The notes below the pieces were generated by a model. That model searched no databases, had not been told where the DNA came from, and saw nothing but the letters and a program-made list of their open reading frames with translations. From NCBI GenBank assembly GCA_022729575.1, contig DZAL01000034.1:1-41303 (forward strand): DNA of 41,303 bases. Reading direction: 5' to 3'. Position numbers and translations under genes: made by a program. Shown here piece by piece: positions 1 to 9,501 of this stretch; the stretch's first letter is position 1; the number at the start of each line of letters is the position of its first letter. This stretch comes from Thiomargarita sp. (GTDB lineage: Bacteria > Pseudomonadota > Gammaproteobacteria > Beggiatoales > Beggiatoaceae).

Positions 1-135
1 CCAGAGGGAGAGGGGCGAAAGAAAATAGGAGAAAATTTCTGCTTCAGTACTTAACAAGTTCTGGGCTAATATCGCCCGTGCCCCCATCGGTAACTTCAGA
101 GCTTCTTCTTCAATTTGTTCAGGAGTTAATGTCAT
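1..135 (-). CDS. Antitoxin-like protein, 5' part only, running into a repeat
   Basis: The gene starts with ATG at 133-135, preceded by a good ribosome-binding sequence (AAGGTGA, about 8 nt upstream). It stays open to the window edge, giving 45 visible residues. The N-terminus (MTLTPEQIEEEALKLPMGAR) resembles the start of small addiction-module antitoxins of the PF09720 type; this is by recognition only. From about residue 28 the coding sequence enters a repeat (positions about 9-52) that recurs at 40884-40928. The C-terminal part is therefore probably repeat-derived, and the gene is probably truncated and non-functional. No partner toxin is visible because the window ends here. Confidence 0.5.
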   Translation of the reverse strand, partial: MTLTPEQIEEEALKLPMGARAILAQNLLSTEAEIFSYFLSPLSLW

Positions 136-178
136 GGTGTGTCACCTTGTTTTCTATACCAATTTTTCCTATACCAAA

Positions 179-232
179 CCAGGAGTCCAAAGCGAAGCTT
201 TGTCCGGACCAAGCGACGCTTTGAACTCCTGG
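179..232. repeat. Inverted repeat downstream of the LRR protein gene
   Basis: The arms CCAGGAGTCCAAAGCG (179-194) and CGCTTTGAACTCCTGG (217-232) pair with one mismatch around a 22-nt loop. The hairpin begins 9 nt past the stop codon of the minus-strand gene, so it could help end transcription, but it has no clear T-run. It shares the 'GGAGTCCAAA' theme with several repeats elsewhere in the window, so a dispersed repeat is equally likely. Confidence 0.55.
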
Positions 233-240
233 CTGACTTC

Positions 241-3200
241 CTACTCATCAATCTGCACTTCTATCGACCGGTCGTTTTGCACCACAGTGCCATCTGCTAA
301 CCGATAGCCAAAGAATACCGTCAAACGTCCTGGCAAGATAAATTGGCCTTCGTAAAGCGTCACTGCGAACATCGGTTCTAAAGGCTTGGCGGCTTGCCAA
401 GCCTTTAATTCAGATACCTCGTGAGACCAAATAGAAATCGCGCCGGTGGTGTCCAGCATAAAGAATGTTTCTGGGGCATCAGTTTCAACCAGGGGACGGT
501 AGCCGGCAAATAGGACTAACTCGGCTTCTTGTCCTACATGTTGAGGGTTAACCGTCATTCGACCGACCACGTTAACTTTTTGGTCGAGGGTGATGATGGT
601 CTTGTCGATGAACTCCTGACCTTCTACCGAGATGCCACCTTTGCAACGAGCAATTTCTGGGTCAAGGTTAAGTGGACCGCCCGTGTTATCAGTCGCTATA
701 CATCCCAAAACAGGTAAATCGTCATCATCATCTTTGATGGTTATCGTGACTTGCCCGTTATCTGGAGGGGATAACTTTACAACCAGTTGTTCATCCACTT
801 CTTTGAACTCATCGTTGACCAGAAGAATTTTTACCGTGTCGGACGTGTGGTCCTGAGTAAAGGTTAAAGTTCCTCGTGACGATTGATAATCCTCGCTGTC
901 AAGGGCCGTCCCATTTTCAGTCTGATAGTTGGTGGTCACTTCTCCATCTGCACCACCTGCACATTCTATGGTCAACACGATTTCTTTATCGGCTTCGGTT
1001 ACGGTTACGTCATTGGTCGTAAAATGTGGCGTACAAGGTACATCGTCTTCCTTAATCAATAACTTAGCCGTCGCTGGTTCAACGATTTGGGTGGTATGAT
1101 ATGGATTGGATAACGACAACATGATTTCACGGTCACCGGTATTTACGTTATCGTCGGCAATCTGGACTCGACAATTTTTGACCACGGTCTCCTGTGCCAA
1201 CCACTCCAATAGCTTTGGCTCTTGAACATCGCCACGATGGCAAACTACGGCAGCAGCTTCTACGGGTAAATTATCTAGCCGAGTTATCGTTACAGGAATG
1301 TCAATATATTCAACTTCCCCTTCGGTGACCTGATATTCTGCTAAAGTGAATTTCACATTAACCGATTTAACCGTTGGTGGTGGTGGTGGTGGTTCCACAT
1401 CATCATCATCTTCCACCACCAAACTCACCATTTGAGGTTCACCCAAATTTTCACCCGTTAACCGTAACTTAATTTCCTCTTCAGGTTCCAACACTGTATC
1501 ATTCACGAGAGTGAGCGTAAAGGTTTTAGGTTGGTTCTCCTGATCGACCCAAGTCAATTGACCCGTCGAAGCGCCGGTGTAATCGGAGTCAAGGGTGGCA
1601 GTGCTATCGGGAGTGACTTCGTATTCCACCGATATTTTCCCATTATAGCAGTCAGTACGAGTCACGGTAAATGTCATCGGTCCTATATTCTCACTAACTT
1701 TGGAGAGTAAGAGTGGTGCGAAGAACTGTATTTTGGTTGAATTTTTATCACATCCATCAAGTTCCCCACCAGAACCAGGTCCCGTACCACCATCCTTAAT
1801 CGTCACCGTCACCATATCCATCCCCAGGTTAGCTCCGCCCGTGACATTGTACAGTTGCAACGTCACCGTTTCATCCCCTTCTGTCTCCCCCTCGTTGTAA
1901 GGCTCTAGGGTAATCTGTTTAGACGTAGCATCCCCTGCTGGCCAAAACAGCAGCAAAGTCCCTTCTAAGCGAAAATCTTTGTCTAACTGGGCGGTACTAT
2001 TTTCTGTCATTACCCGATATTCCACTGACACCTCCCCGGCCGTACCACTGACACGATTGACGTTGATTATCAGTGGGGCATAACCTTCTCGTGTTTCCAG
2101 AGTGGTTAGTGCAAATTGCAAGGTGCCAGGCAAGGTGTCAGGTGGCTGATCGTTGGGTTTTGGGATATTTTTCACTGTCACACTAGCATCCTTCGGCTCC
2201 CCTAGCAAGGCAAGCTCACCTTCTAACGTTACCTCAATTAATTGGTCCTCCGGCATATCTGATATGAGCAACTCAATCTCTTTGTCAGCCTTGTCGTCAG
2301 TGCCCCAATCGAGGGTACCTTGCTTAATCTCTTGTCCGTTACTGCTGGCACTCCAGTTGACTGACACCGCTCCCTCTTTACCACCGACCCGTTTCACTAC
2401 CAACTTGACACTACCAACATTCTCCTTGACCTCTAACAAGGGAGTACCGAATTGAATAATTCCAGTTGGAGGATAATCATCTTCCATGATGGTGACGGTG
2501 TGTTCAATCTTCCAGTTAGGATCGACATTCTGACCATTGACTGTGAGATTGCTGAGAATGATCGTAAACGCTCTCTGGTCATTACTAAAGGTATCATCAT
2601 TGAAAATGTGCATGGGAATAGATTTAGGGTCCATGTCAGTATCTTCCCAAGATAATGTGCCGCCGGTTGGGACTATATTGCCTGCTAAGAGATAGTCCAC
2701 CGTCATTTTACCCTGATTACCGTCCTTACGTCCCACCACTAGCTTGATTTCCTCACCTTCTATGACTGTCGTCGGGGAATTATTAATAAATTCTATTTGA
2801 CCATGACCTATTGATGTGTCTAGTTTCGTTATGTCTATCTCCATTCCGAAGCATGGAATATCATCCTGTACAGGATTGTTAGAAGGAGTGCCATCGGATG
2901 TATTAGAGTCAACAGTCGTGATACTGGTGCAATTGATCTCAGCATTCGGATTATCTGTTCTAAATTTAAACACCTCACTGGCTGGAGACTGCGCTCCATA
3001 GTTATCCACGGCTATCACCTTCCAATAATAGTCCGTCTGGTCTTTTAAACCGAATTGCTCCGTTGGCCCAAGTGCGTTGTTGTTCCAGACGTTGACTTTG
3101 GTGTTGCCATCGATATAACTTTGGGAAAACCGCATCTCCTCTTGTTGATAGACTAGGTGTTTAAATTCAATGTCTTGTGCTACCTGTAAGATATAAGAGA

Positions 3201-6200
3201 TAGCATCCCCCTCTTCGTCAGCGGCATCTTCCCAGTCAAACATCAAGGTGGTCTGCGCTTTACCCTCATTGGCAGGTTTCAGTAACTTCGCTACGGTGGG
3301 CGGATTATTTCCTTCTTTCGCTTTATACACCACGGAATGCCACAACGGTGACACGTAGTTGGGGTCAAGGTCATTGACAAAGTAAAAAATGTCATATTTC
3401 CCTGGCGTATCGAATTGCGACAGCGATTGTGTGGTCGTGTAACATGTAGTGGTTCCCAGCACAGTGTCTTTGGGGCAAGAGAGAAAGACTCTGGGCAATT
3501 GTTTGATTTGGGCCTGTTCAGTTTGTTCCTTATTCTCCTTCAGCAGTTTTTCGTTAGGGCCACGAATGTCCATCGTGGCAATCTTGATTCTACCGGCATT
3601 GATGACCTCAAGTGAGGGTTTAAAAGTATTTTCTTGAGGAGCTAAGACTATAGAGGCCGACACCTTTGAAATATCCGCCGTCACGCGAGTTCGCGAAACA
3701 CGATTGACACCCAAATAGACTCCCGCGGCCTTACGACCATCCTGGTATAATGAATTACTGCCGATTTTATCTCCATTGTCGTCTAAGAGTGGATGTTGAA
3801 CCGCACTATCGTAGAAACGTCCGTTAAGCACAGAGGTACCGCTACGAGTATAGACTCGGAGAGTATCCGCCGCCTTTTCAAAGGCTTTGGCAACTGACAG
3901 GTCACGTCCTAGCGCATCAAACAATTCTTGGACAAAGAGTTCGCCAGTACGAATACCGTCAATGGGTTCTACTGGGCCTTTGTAGGAGACTTCATTTTCA
4001 GCTACGCTGGTGATAATGATACGACCGTTTTTGGAAAGCGGGCGAATAAAGCTACCAGAGTAACAGGCACCCAGAATAACCACACGAGGTTGCTGTTTAG
4101 CCAGTTCATTGGTTAAACCATCTTCTAACGATTGCAACCAACCAGCCAAATTTTCGGAAGTTATCTCTTCCGTACCATTTAGGTAGAATTTGCCCCCGAC
4201 ACCACCGTGGTCCACCAGAATCACATACAGCGCGGCCGGGACCTTGTTGAGACGGTCTTTTAAATTATTGAAAACGGTTTCAATCGCCGCTTTGCTAGGC
4301 TGGTCGTCAAGCCCAAACGGTTTTTTGGGGTCGTAACCGAAGTAGTAAATGTTATCATCGTTCAAACCACGGTCTTTGAGTTGTTGATAAATGCGATTGA
4401 CCGTTTTGACATGGGCATCTTGACCCTCGTTATTCGCGATTTTGCCTTGCACGAGAATGGCATAACCTGCCGTTTGTCCAACCAATAGGCGTTGCGGTTC
4501 AGAGATAGCGGGTGAGAGTACCGCATCGCCAGCAAAGTAGGCATTGATACGATAGCTACCTTCTCGGTCAAACACGGCAATATCGGTCAATGCAAAATGG
4601 CCTTCTGGGTCCTGCGTCTTAACCTCTATGGAGGTGATTTTTTGGTCTGGTGATTCAATCGTAACCTCAAGGTGCCGACCAGCTAAGTCTTGTCCTTCAT
4701 ACGGATGGCGGTCTAATTTGCCAGTGAGGTTGAGTGGTTCTCCAATTAACAGCGTAGGACTCTGGAGTTTTAAGGCTAAGGAAGTAAAGGCTTGCACGTC
4801 CCGGTCAATATCAAAGGTAAATTCCGTGGGCAGAGTTTCGTCAATGAGTTGTGGTGGCACACCATCATCAAAGCCTTGGGCCTTGATGGTATAGGTTTGT
4901 TGGTCGATCAAAATAACCTTACTGACATTCACTACCCAGGGAGACAGGCCGGTGGCGGGTATCCAGATGGGTTGGTCATTCGCCACCACCTCAAAGTGTC
5001 CGCCCAAGTTGTCAAGTTTGAGATATTTGTAGTTGCCCTTGTCGTCAGGTCGATTGAGTTTAACCGCAATTTTCACTTCCTTGATCTTGGGGTCATAAAC
5101 TTGACCTGAAATCCAGGGCAAAGTTTTGACGGTGCTACCATTGGCCGGGTGAAGAATTTTCAGTTTATTATTGACCACGGTAATGATTCTAGGTCCCTCT
5201 TCAGCAGGCTGTAAATCGGCGTTTCCATCAAAGAAGACTTGCAAGGTGTAGCTGTCGCTGCCACCTGCGATGGGGTTTAAATCTGATAGAGTGAACAAAA
5301 AAGTACCGTCAGCTTGCAGACTGGTCTGCCCGTTAGTCTTATTTTTATCCGGTGCCTCCAATTCCCAGCGAATGACAAGTTTTGATAGGTCGGGGACGGG
5401 CAAGGTAGGTATTTGCGTGTAGGTGAATTTACCGGTAATCTCTATCGAGTTTTCTGGAGGAGAAAGAGTATCTGTGGAAAGATTCAGCGATAGCGCAGTG
5501 AGCATTATTTCCATGCCAATAGTAAACTGCGCCGTTTTTTCAGCACTGACAACCCCTGTCAGGTCAACCGCCCGTGCCGTGATAAGATAGCTATGCCCAG
5601 GCACCCAAGTCACTTGGTCCGTGTTGACAAACCAGTCGGTTTTAGCTTGCGCAGGTATCCATACGGGCGTGGGGCTGGTGGTATTGGAATTGAAATTCCA
5701 ATACTGTGCAGTCGTTTGGTCTTGCAAAGTCAATTCCACTCGTTCAATCCACGTTCCTTGCTGGTTGTCAGTCGCGTAGCCTGCTATCATTGGGAGTTGT
5801 TGGTCAAATTGGGCGTTATTTTGGGGGAGAATGATTTCTGATAGGATGATACCTGATTCCACTACGTTTAGAGTGGCCACCTCGGAAGCGTCTGGAGTCT
5901 TTGCAGTTTGGGTATCCTCAAAAGAGGCTATAAGCGTGTACTTACCAGCTTGATCAAGGCCCGTGACTTCAACCTGGTATTCTCCTGTGCCATTGGTGGT
6001 AGAAGATAAAGTTTGAGTTGTGTTATCTGGGGCGGTGAGGGTCAAACTTATTTTCACTCCTGCCACGCTACCTGTTTGGGAAATAAGTTGACCCGTGACG
6101 TTGACTTTACTTCCCTTTAAAATAGCAGGGGGGGTAGTGGTCAGGGTGAGAGAATAGAAATCGGGAAGACATGACGAGTTTTCAACCACGTTGATAGCAA

Positions 6201-8115
6201 AAGTTTGTTGTTTAGTCGTGCCTTGGTTATCTTTAAGTTCCAGGGAGACATTATGAGGGTTGTTCTTCGCCTCATCACAAGAAGTTGGTGTGCCGGTGAG
6301 AATGGCCGTGTTATTTCCCATCTGCGAGGTGAAAGTGAGCCAAGCAGGTTTTGTGGGCGCAGTGAGGGTCAGGTTTGACCCTTGGACCACGATATTATAA
6401 CTGTAAGTTTGACCAACTGTGGTAGTGGTGGGTGGAGAAGTGGTAACGAAATCAGTAAGCACGACAGGATTCACTTGAATATTAAACGACTGCGTATTAG
6501 TGATTCCGTTACTATCTTTAACTTGCAAAGTGACCGGGTAATTGTTGGCTTGAGTAGGAGTCCCTTGGAGGGTAGCGGTATTATTCCCGTTATCTTTCAA
6601 GGTCAGCCAAGTGAGTTTAGTCGGCGCGGTAAAGGTTAATGGGGCGGTCCCGTCGGCTTTAACTTCATAAGTGTAATTGATTCCCAAAAAGGCAAAGGTG
6701 GTGGGGACGGAGGTGATATATGGTTTAATGAGACCGCCTACAGTTAACACCTCAAGATTAAAGGATTGGGTAGCCGTTTGAGTTTGTTGACTATCTTTAA
6801 TTTGCAGGACGACCGGGTGAGTGCCGACATCACTATTAGAAGGTGTGCCAGTGAGAATGGCAGTATTGTTTCCGTTGTCGGTAACAGTTAGCCAGGTGGG
6901 TTTAGTAGTGGCGGTTATGGTTAATTTGCTTGACCATTGCGCAGTGATGTTATAGCTGTAACTCTTCCCAATCTCCGTAAAATTAGAGAGAGGAATACTC
7001 GTAAAAACTGGCAAAGAAGATGTCTGGATTCTCCAATCAGGGTCATGCAGATCAAGAAAATTGATGACGCTTGGATCCATCGTAGTTAACTGATTGTACC
7101 AAAGTGACAAATAAATCTCTGGCAACTGAGGGGATAATATTGGTAACCCAGTTATTGACGCAGGGATTTCACCGGAAAATCGGTTATGGTCCAAGTGGAG
7201 TGCTTTCAAACGAACCAGCTTGGTATTAGTGGTACCACCAGGACCAACGGTAAAATCAGGAATAGCCCCTGTGAGTTGGTTATTGCTGAGATAAAGATAT
7301 TTTAGAGAATTGATTTTGTAAAAATTAGGTGAACTTCCAGAGAACTGATTATTGCTTAAGTCGAGAGTGGTCAAATTGTCAAACTTAGTGAAGTTGAGAA
7401 TGGTGCCATCCAGTTGATTACTGCTTAAATTCAGTTCGTTGAGACCAATTAATCCTTGAAAATCTGGAAGAGTTCCAGTGAAGCGATTATTATTCAGATA
7501 AAGTTTGGTGAGAGTGTTAAGGTCCACAAAATCAGGAACTAACCCGGCCAATAGGTTGTGGGCCAGATTGAGTTCTTTTAAATAGAGTTCGGCGGGAGAA
7601 ACAAAAGGTGTATTCGGCAAAATACCTCCCGTTAATTGGTTGTTGCTTAAATCAATATACTCCAATTCACCGGGCAACACCGGGATAGTACCTGTTAATT
7701 TGTTATTACTGAGGTAGAGAGACTGCAACTGGCCCAAATCCTTGAGGCTAGTGGGAAGAGTCCCTGCCAGATTTTTGGAAATTCTATAAATGCCAGTGAT
7801 ATTTCTGGGTGGTCCTCCTGCGGAACAAGTTATACCAATCCAACTGCAAGGAGTATCCGTGGTTTTCCAACCTGTAGAATCGGACCAAGTGGCTCCGCCA
7901 GTGCCATCATATAATGCCACCAAGGCATTACATTCTAGCACTGGAATTTCGGTGACGGCAGCACAAGAAGTGAAAGCGGCCGCCTTCACCTCAAACGCCC
8001 CGCCGCCCAATAACAACACCAGCATCCAAAGCACATACCCAAAGGGTGCCATCGTAGCGCGTGGTTGCACCTTGCCCAAGGGGGTCAAGGAAAAGTCTTT
8101 CAAATTGGTCTTCAT
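241..8115 (-). CDS. Giant secreted LRR / C13-peptidase-like / Calx-beta protein
   Basis: 2624 aa. ATG at 8115 with AGGAG 8 nt upstream. A signal peptide covers residues 1-45 (hydrophobic core WMLVLLLGGG, cleavage probably after VKA). A plant-type leucine-rich repeat block with its N-terminal cap follows at about 63-350 (repeats like LYLSNNKLTGTIP). Then come three putative Ig (He_PIG-like) domains at 368-650 and further Ig-like segments. A cysteine-peptidase-like domain lies at about 1215-1450, with His1303 in DHGG and Cys1351 in GACYSGS, the His/Cys dyad pattern of clan CD (legumain/C13, caspase-like). A fibronectin-III-like segment (about 1603-1700) precedes six Calx-beta domains (about 1770-2460), with a proline hinge near 2243. 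The last 124 residues form a domain also found three times in the protein at 26443-34695. The protein is exported; adhesion plus proteolysis is an inference. No membrane anchor or sorting signal was recognised. The first 25 residues and the upstream DNA are shared with the gene at 9502-11667. Confidence 0.9.
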   Translation of the reverse strand: MKTNLKDFSLTPLGKVQPRATMAPFGYVLWMLVLLLGGGAFEVKAAAFTSCAAVTEIPVLECNALVALYDGTGGATWSDSTGWKTTDTPCSWIGITCSAGGPPRNITGIYRISKNLAGTLPTSLKDLGQLQSLYLSNNKLTGTIPVLPGELEYIDLSNNQLTGGILPNTPFVSPAELYLKELNLAHNLLAGLVPDFVDLNTLTKLYLNNNRFTGTLPDFQGLIGLNELNLSSNQLDGTILNFTKFDNLTTLDLSNNQFSGSSPNFYKINSLKYLYLSNNQLTGAIPDFTVGPGGTTNTKLVRLKALHLDHNRFSGEIPASITGLPILSPQLPEIYLSLWYNQLTTMDPSVINFLDLHDPDWRIQTSSLPVFTSIPLSNFTEIGKSYSYNITAQWSSKLTITATTKPTWLTVTDNGNNTAILTGTPSNSDVGTHPVVLQIKDSQQTQTATQSFNLEVLTVGGLIKPYITSVPTTFAFLGINYTYEVKADGTAPLTFTAPTKLTWLTLKDNGNNTATLQGTPTQANNYPVTLQVKDSNGITNTQSFNIQVNPVVLTDFVTTSPPTTTTVGQTYSYNIVVQGSNLTLTAPTKPAWLTFTSQMGNNTAILTGTPTSCDEAKNNPHNVSLELKDNQGTTKQQTFAINVVENSSCLPDFYSLTLTTTPPAILKGSKVNVTGQLISQTGSVAGVKISLTLTAPDNTTQTLSSTTNGTGEYQVEVTGLDQAGKYTLIASFEDTQTAKTPDASEVATLNVVESGIILSEIILPQNNAQFDQQLPMIAGYATDNQQGTWIERVELTLQDQTTAQYWNFNSNTTSPTPVWIPAQAKTDWFVNTDQVTWVPGHSYLITARAVDLTGVVSAEKTAQFTIGMEIMLTALSLNLSTDTLSPPENSIEITGKFTYTQIPTLPVPDLSKLVIRWELEAPDKNKTNGQTSLQADGTFLFTLSDLNPIAGGSDSYTLQVFFDGNADLQPAEEGPRIITVVNNKLKILHPANGSTVKTLPWISGQVYDPKIKEVKIAVKLNRPDDKGNYKYLKLDNLGGHFEVVANDQPIWIPATGLSPWVVNVSKVILIDQQTYTIKAQGFDDGVPPQLIDETLPTEFTFDIDRDVQAFTSLALKLQSPTLLIGEPLNLTGKLDRHPYEGQDLAGRHLEVTIESPDQKITSIEVKTQDPEGHFALTDIAVFDREGSYRINAYFAGDAVLSPAISEPQRLLVGQTAGYAILVQGKIANNEGQDAHVKTVNRIYQQLKDRGLNDDNIYYFGYDPKKPFGLDDQPSKAAIETVFNNLKDRLNKVPAALYVILVDHGGVGGKFYLNGTEEITSENLAGWLQSLEDGLTNELAKQQPRVVILGACYSGSFIRPLSKNGRIIITSVAENEVSYKGPVEPIDGIRTGELFVQELFDALGRDLSVAKAFEKAADTLRVYTRSGTSVLNGRFYDSAVQHPLLDDNGDKIGSNSLYQDGRKAAGVYLGVNRVSRTRVTADISKVSASIVLAPQENTFKPSLEVINAGRIKIATMDIRGPNEKLLKENKEQTEQAQIKQLPRVFLSCPKDTVLGTTTCYTTTQSLSQFDTPGKYDIFYFVNDLDPNYVSPLWHSVVYKAKEGNNPPTVAKLLKPANEGKAQTTLMFDWEDAADEEGDAISYILQVAQDIEFKHLVYQQEEMRFSQSYIDGNTKVNVWNNNALGPTEQFGLKDQTDYYWKVIAVDNYGAQSPASEVFKFRTDNPNAEINCTSITTVDSNTSDGTPSNNPVQDDIPCFGMEIDITKLDTSIGHGQIEFINNSPTTVIEGEEIKLVVGRKDGNQGKMTVDYLLAGNIVPTGGTLSWEDTDMDPKSIPMHIFNDDTFSNDQRAFTIILSNLTVNGQNVDPNWKIEHTVTIMEDDYPPTGIIQFGTPLLEVKENVGSVKLVVKRVGGKEGAVSVNWSASSNGQEIKQGTLDWGTDDKADKEIELLISDMPEDQLIEVTLEGELALLGEPKDASVTVKNIPKPNDQPPDTLPGTLQFALTTLETREGYAPLIINVNRVSGTAGEVSVEYRVMTENSTAQLDKDFRLEGTLLLFWPAGDATSKQITLEPYNEGETEGDETVTLQLYNVTGGANLGMDMVTVTIKDGGTGPGSGGELDGCDKNSTKIQFFAPLLLSKVSENIGPMTFTVTRTDCYNGKISVEYEVTPDSTATLDSDYTGASTGQLTWVDQENQPKTFTLTLVNDTVLEPEEEIKLRLTGENLGEPQMVSLVVEDDDDVEPPPPPPTVKSVNVKFTLAEYQVTEGEVEYIDIPVTITRLDNLPVEAAAVVCHRGDVQEPKLLEWLAQETVVKNCRVQIADDNVNTGDREIMLSLSNPYHTTQIVEPATAKLLIKEDDVPCTPHFTTNDVTVTEADKEIVLTIECAGGADGEVTTNYQTENGTALDSEDYQSSRGTLTFTQDHTSDTVKILLVNDEFKEVDEQLVVKLSPPDNGQVTITIKDDDDDLPVLGCIATDNTGGPLNLDPEIARCKGGISVEGQEFIDKTIITLDQKVNVVGRMTVNPQHVGQEAELVLFAGYRPLVETDAPETFFMLDTTGAISIWSHEVSELKAWQAAKPLEPMFAVTLYEGQFILPGRLTVFFGYRLADGTVVQNDRSIEVQIDE

Positions 8116-8248
8116 AAATTATTCTCCTACTCCGTTAATGTATATGATTAAAGTTAATACCTTTGTTGATTGCGGTTAGGACTGCTAGTCATGTTAGAGG
8201 TTACCACAATTGAACCTTTTAATGACTCTAATTAATCATTAAATTTTT
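8116..8248 (-). promoter_or_regulatory. Upstream/leader region shared with the FG-GAP protein gene
   Basis: The sequence 8116-8248 and the first about 65 nt of the gene are nearly identical to 11668-11797. This includes the AGGAG ribosome-binding site and an inverted repeat TTTAATGA-N10-TCATTAAA at 8218-8243, 103-128 nt upstream of the ATG. The symmetry and the conserved distance suggest an operator, but no regulator is known. I could not pick a convincing -35/-10 pair in this AT-rich stretch. Confidence 0.5.
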
Positions 8249-8256
8249 AGAGTTTT

Positions 8257-8428
8257 AGATTTGACAACTTTGCGAAAGTTGTCAAATCTGGGTTGAAGTT
8301 TTAGATTTGACAACTTTTCGAAAGTTGTCAAATCTGGGGTTGGGGTTTTAGATTTGACAACTTTTCGAAAGTTGTCAAATCTGGGTTAGAGTTTTAGATT
8401 TGACAACTTTTTGAAAGTTGTCAAATCT
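8257..8428. repeat. Palindrome array, 4 copies of the 33-bp repeat
   Basis: Copies start at 8257, 8303, 8350 and 8396. Each has the arms AGATTTGACAAC and GTTGTCAAATCT around a 9-nt centre (TTTGCGAAA, TTTTCGAAA twice, TTTTTGAAA). Spacers are 13-14 nt, mostly variants of GGGTTGGAGTTTT. The array sits between the 3' end of the Rpn-like gene and the upstream region of the LRR gene. Confidence 0.95.
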
Positions 8429-8450
8429 GGGTCGTGGTTTTAAATTTTGG

Positions 8451-9422
8451 TTAAGTGTTCTTGGTACGCGCTTTCTGACGCTTGGATTGACGAAGGTATT
8501 CCTCAATTTGCGCTGGGTCCAGTTGGTCGAGGATTTCTTGCGGGTTTAAGCCCTTTAGCCGTTCGCGTGGCGCATATTGGCTGAAAACTTCTTCTGGTGT
8601 CAGGCCCTTTAACCGTTCTGCCGGTTTCAGGCCCTTTAAGCGTTCTGCCGGTTTCAGGCCCTTTAACCGTTCTTCTGCTGGGAGTTGGGCGAGTTGGGCT
8701 TTTAGCCATTTGGCGCCAATTTCCATCACCTTTTCAGGTGTCAGTGCTTGTTTCATGAGTTCTTCTCCTATGAGTGAGTGCCAACATTTTTGTAAACCGG
8801 CGATGAGGTCTCCCAATTTATCGGTCAAGATTCCCACCCAGGAACCGACTAACGTGGTAAAGGCTTTGCGTTTCTCCGCGGGCCGACTGGCAAAGCATTT
8901 GAGAAACGCATTGTGAGGTTCGTCGGCGAGGGGGTTTAACAGTAGCAAGATAATCCGGCCGAACACTTTATCTTGCGTGTGATACACGCCCTTCTGTTCG
9001 GTCTCGACATAACCCCATTCGGTCAACGTGTCGGCCTGCGGGGTTTGGGAACTGACCAAAAAACTCTGCACCGTTGCGGCATCCAGGTGTTTGGCACGTT
9101 TGTAAAAGGTATCATAGCATAAGATTTGTAAAAAAGCGTCTTCATTAATCGATTCGCTATATTTAAATTCTATCAAAATATGACTAGCGTGGGTATGTCG
9201 AATGCCATCCGGCAAACGTGCCGGTTGTGCTTTGGTCCAGGTGCGCGTGGTGCGCCGTAACAGGAGTATATCGGCCTCGGGCGGGTCACTCATCACGGGC
9301 ACGTCGGTATAGACGGCAATGCCCACCGGGGTGAGGACTTGTTCAAAGACACTGCCCAGCAGGCGGTGCCACCGGGTTTTGGCGGTAGTAGAATCTTTGG
9401 GGTGGTCGATGGTTTTTTTCAT
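8451..9422 (-). CDS. Rpn-like PD-(D/E)XK nuclease family protein with LKGL repeats
   Basis: 323 aa, ATG at 9422 without a strong Shine-Dalgarno. The N-terminal half carries the PD-(D/E)XK pattern: Glu27 in a first helix, Asp51 in EADILLLR, and Glu85-x-Lys87 in LIEFKY. This fits the Rpn/transposase-like nuclease superfamily common in Beggiatoa-type and cyanobacterial genomes. Known Rpn proteins are DNA endonucleases that promote RecA-independent recombination; activity here is inferred. The C-terminal quarter is a tandem array around RLKGLKPAE/EEVFSQYAPRE, ending in a basic tail (KRQKARTKNT). A shorter, highly similar paralogue lies at 13328-14161. The gene ends 23 nt from a palindrome array and lies between two secreted-protein genes on the same strand, probably as a separate unit. 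Confidence 0.7.
   Translation of the reverse strand: MKKTIDHPKDSTTAKTRWHRLLGSVFEQVLTPVGIAVYTDVPVMSDPPEADILLLRRTTRTWTKAQPARLPDGIRHTHASHILIEFKYSESINEDAFLQILCYDTFYKRAKHLDAATVQSFLVSSQTPQADTLTEWGYVETEQKGVYHTQDKVFGRIILLLLNPLADEPHNAFLKCFASRPAEKRKAFTTLVGSWVGILTDKLGDLIAGLQKCWHSLIGEELMKQALTPEKVMEIGAKWLKAQLAQLPAEERLKGLKPAERLKGLKPAERLKGLTPEEVFSQYAPRERLKGLNPQEILDQLDPAQIEEYLRQSKRQKARTKNT
8597..8677. repeat. 27-bp tandem repeat inside the Rpn-like gene
   Basis: Three 27-bp units start at 8597, 8624 and 8651 (core TCAGGCCCTTTAA). They encode the nonapeptide series around AERLKGLKP. In-frame unit length allows copy-number change without a frameshift. Confidence 0.85.
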
Positions 9423-9459
9423 ATTTAGTCTGTTTGGAAACGCGAGCGAGGAGGTGTCG

Positions 9460-9492
9460 AGACCTGACAGGTTTTGAAAACCTGTCAGGTCT
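9460..9492. terminator. Hairpin after the FG-GAP protein gene
   Basis: A perfect palindrome AGACCTGACAGGTTTT-G-AAAACCTGTCAGGTCT lies 9 nt beyond the stop codon of the minus-strand gene at 9502. Position and stem strength suit a terminator, although no clear T-run follows on the minus strand. A related sequence (GACCTGACAGG) is reused in the hairpin at 40998-41020, so this is also a dispersed repeat. Confidence 0.5.
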
Positions 9493-9501
9493 GGTTTCGA
9501 C

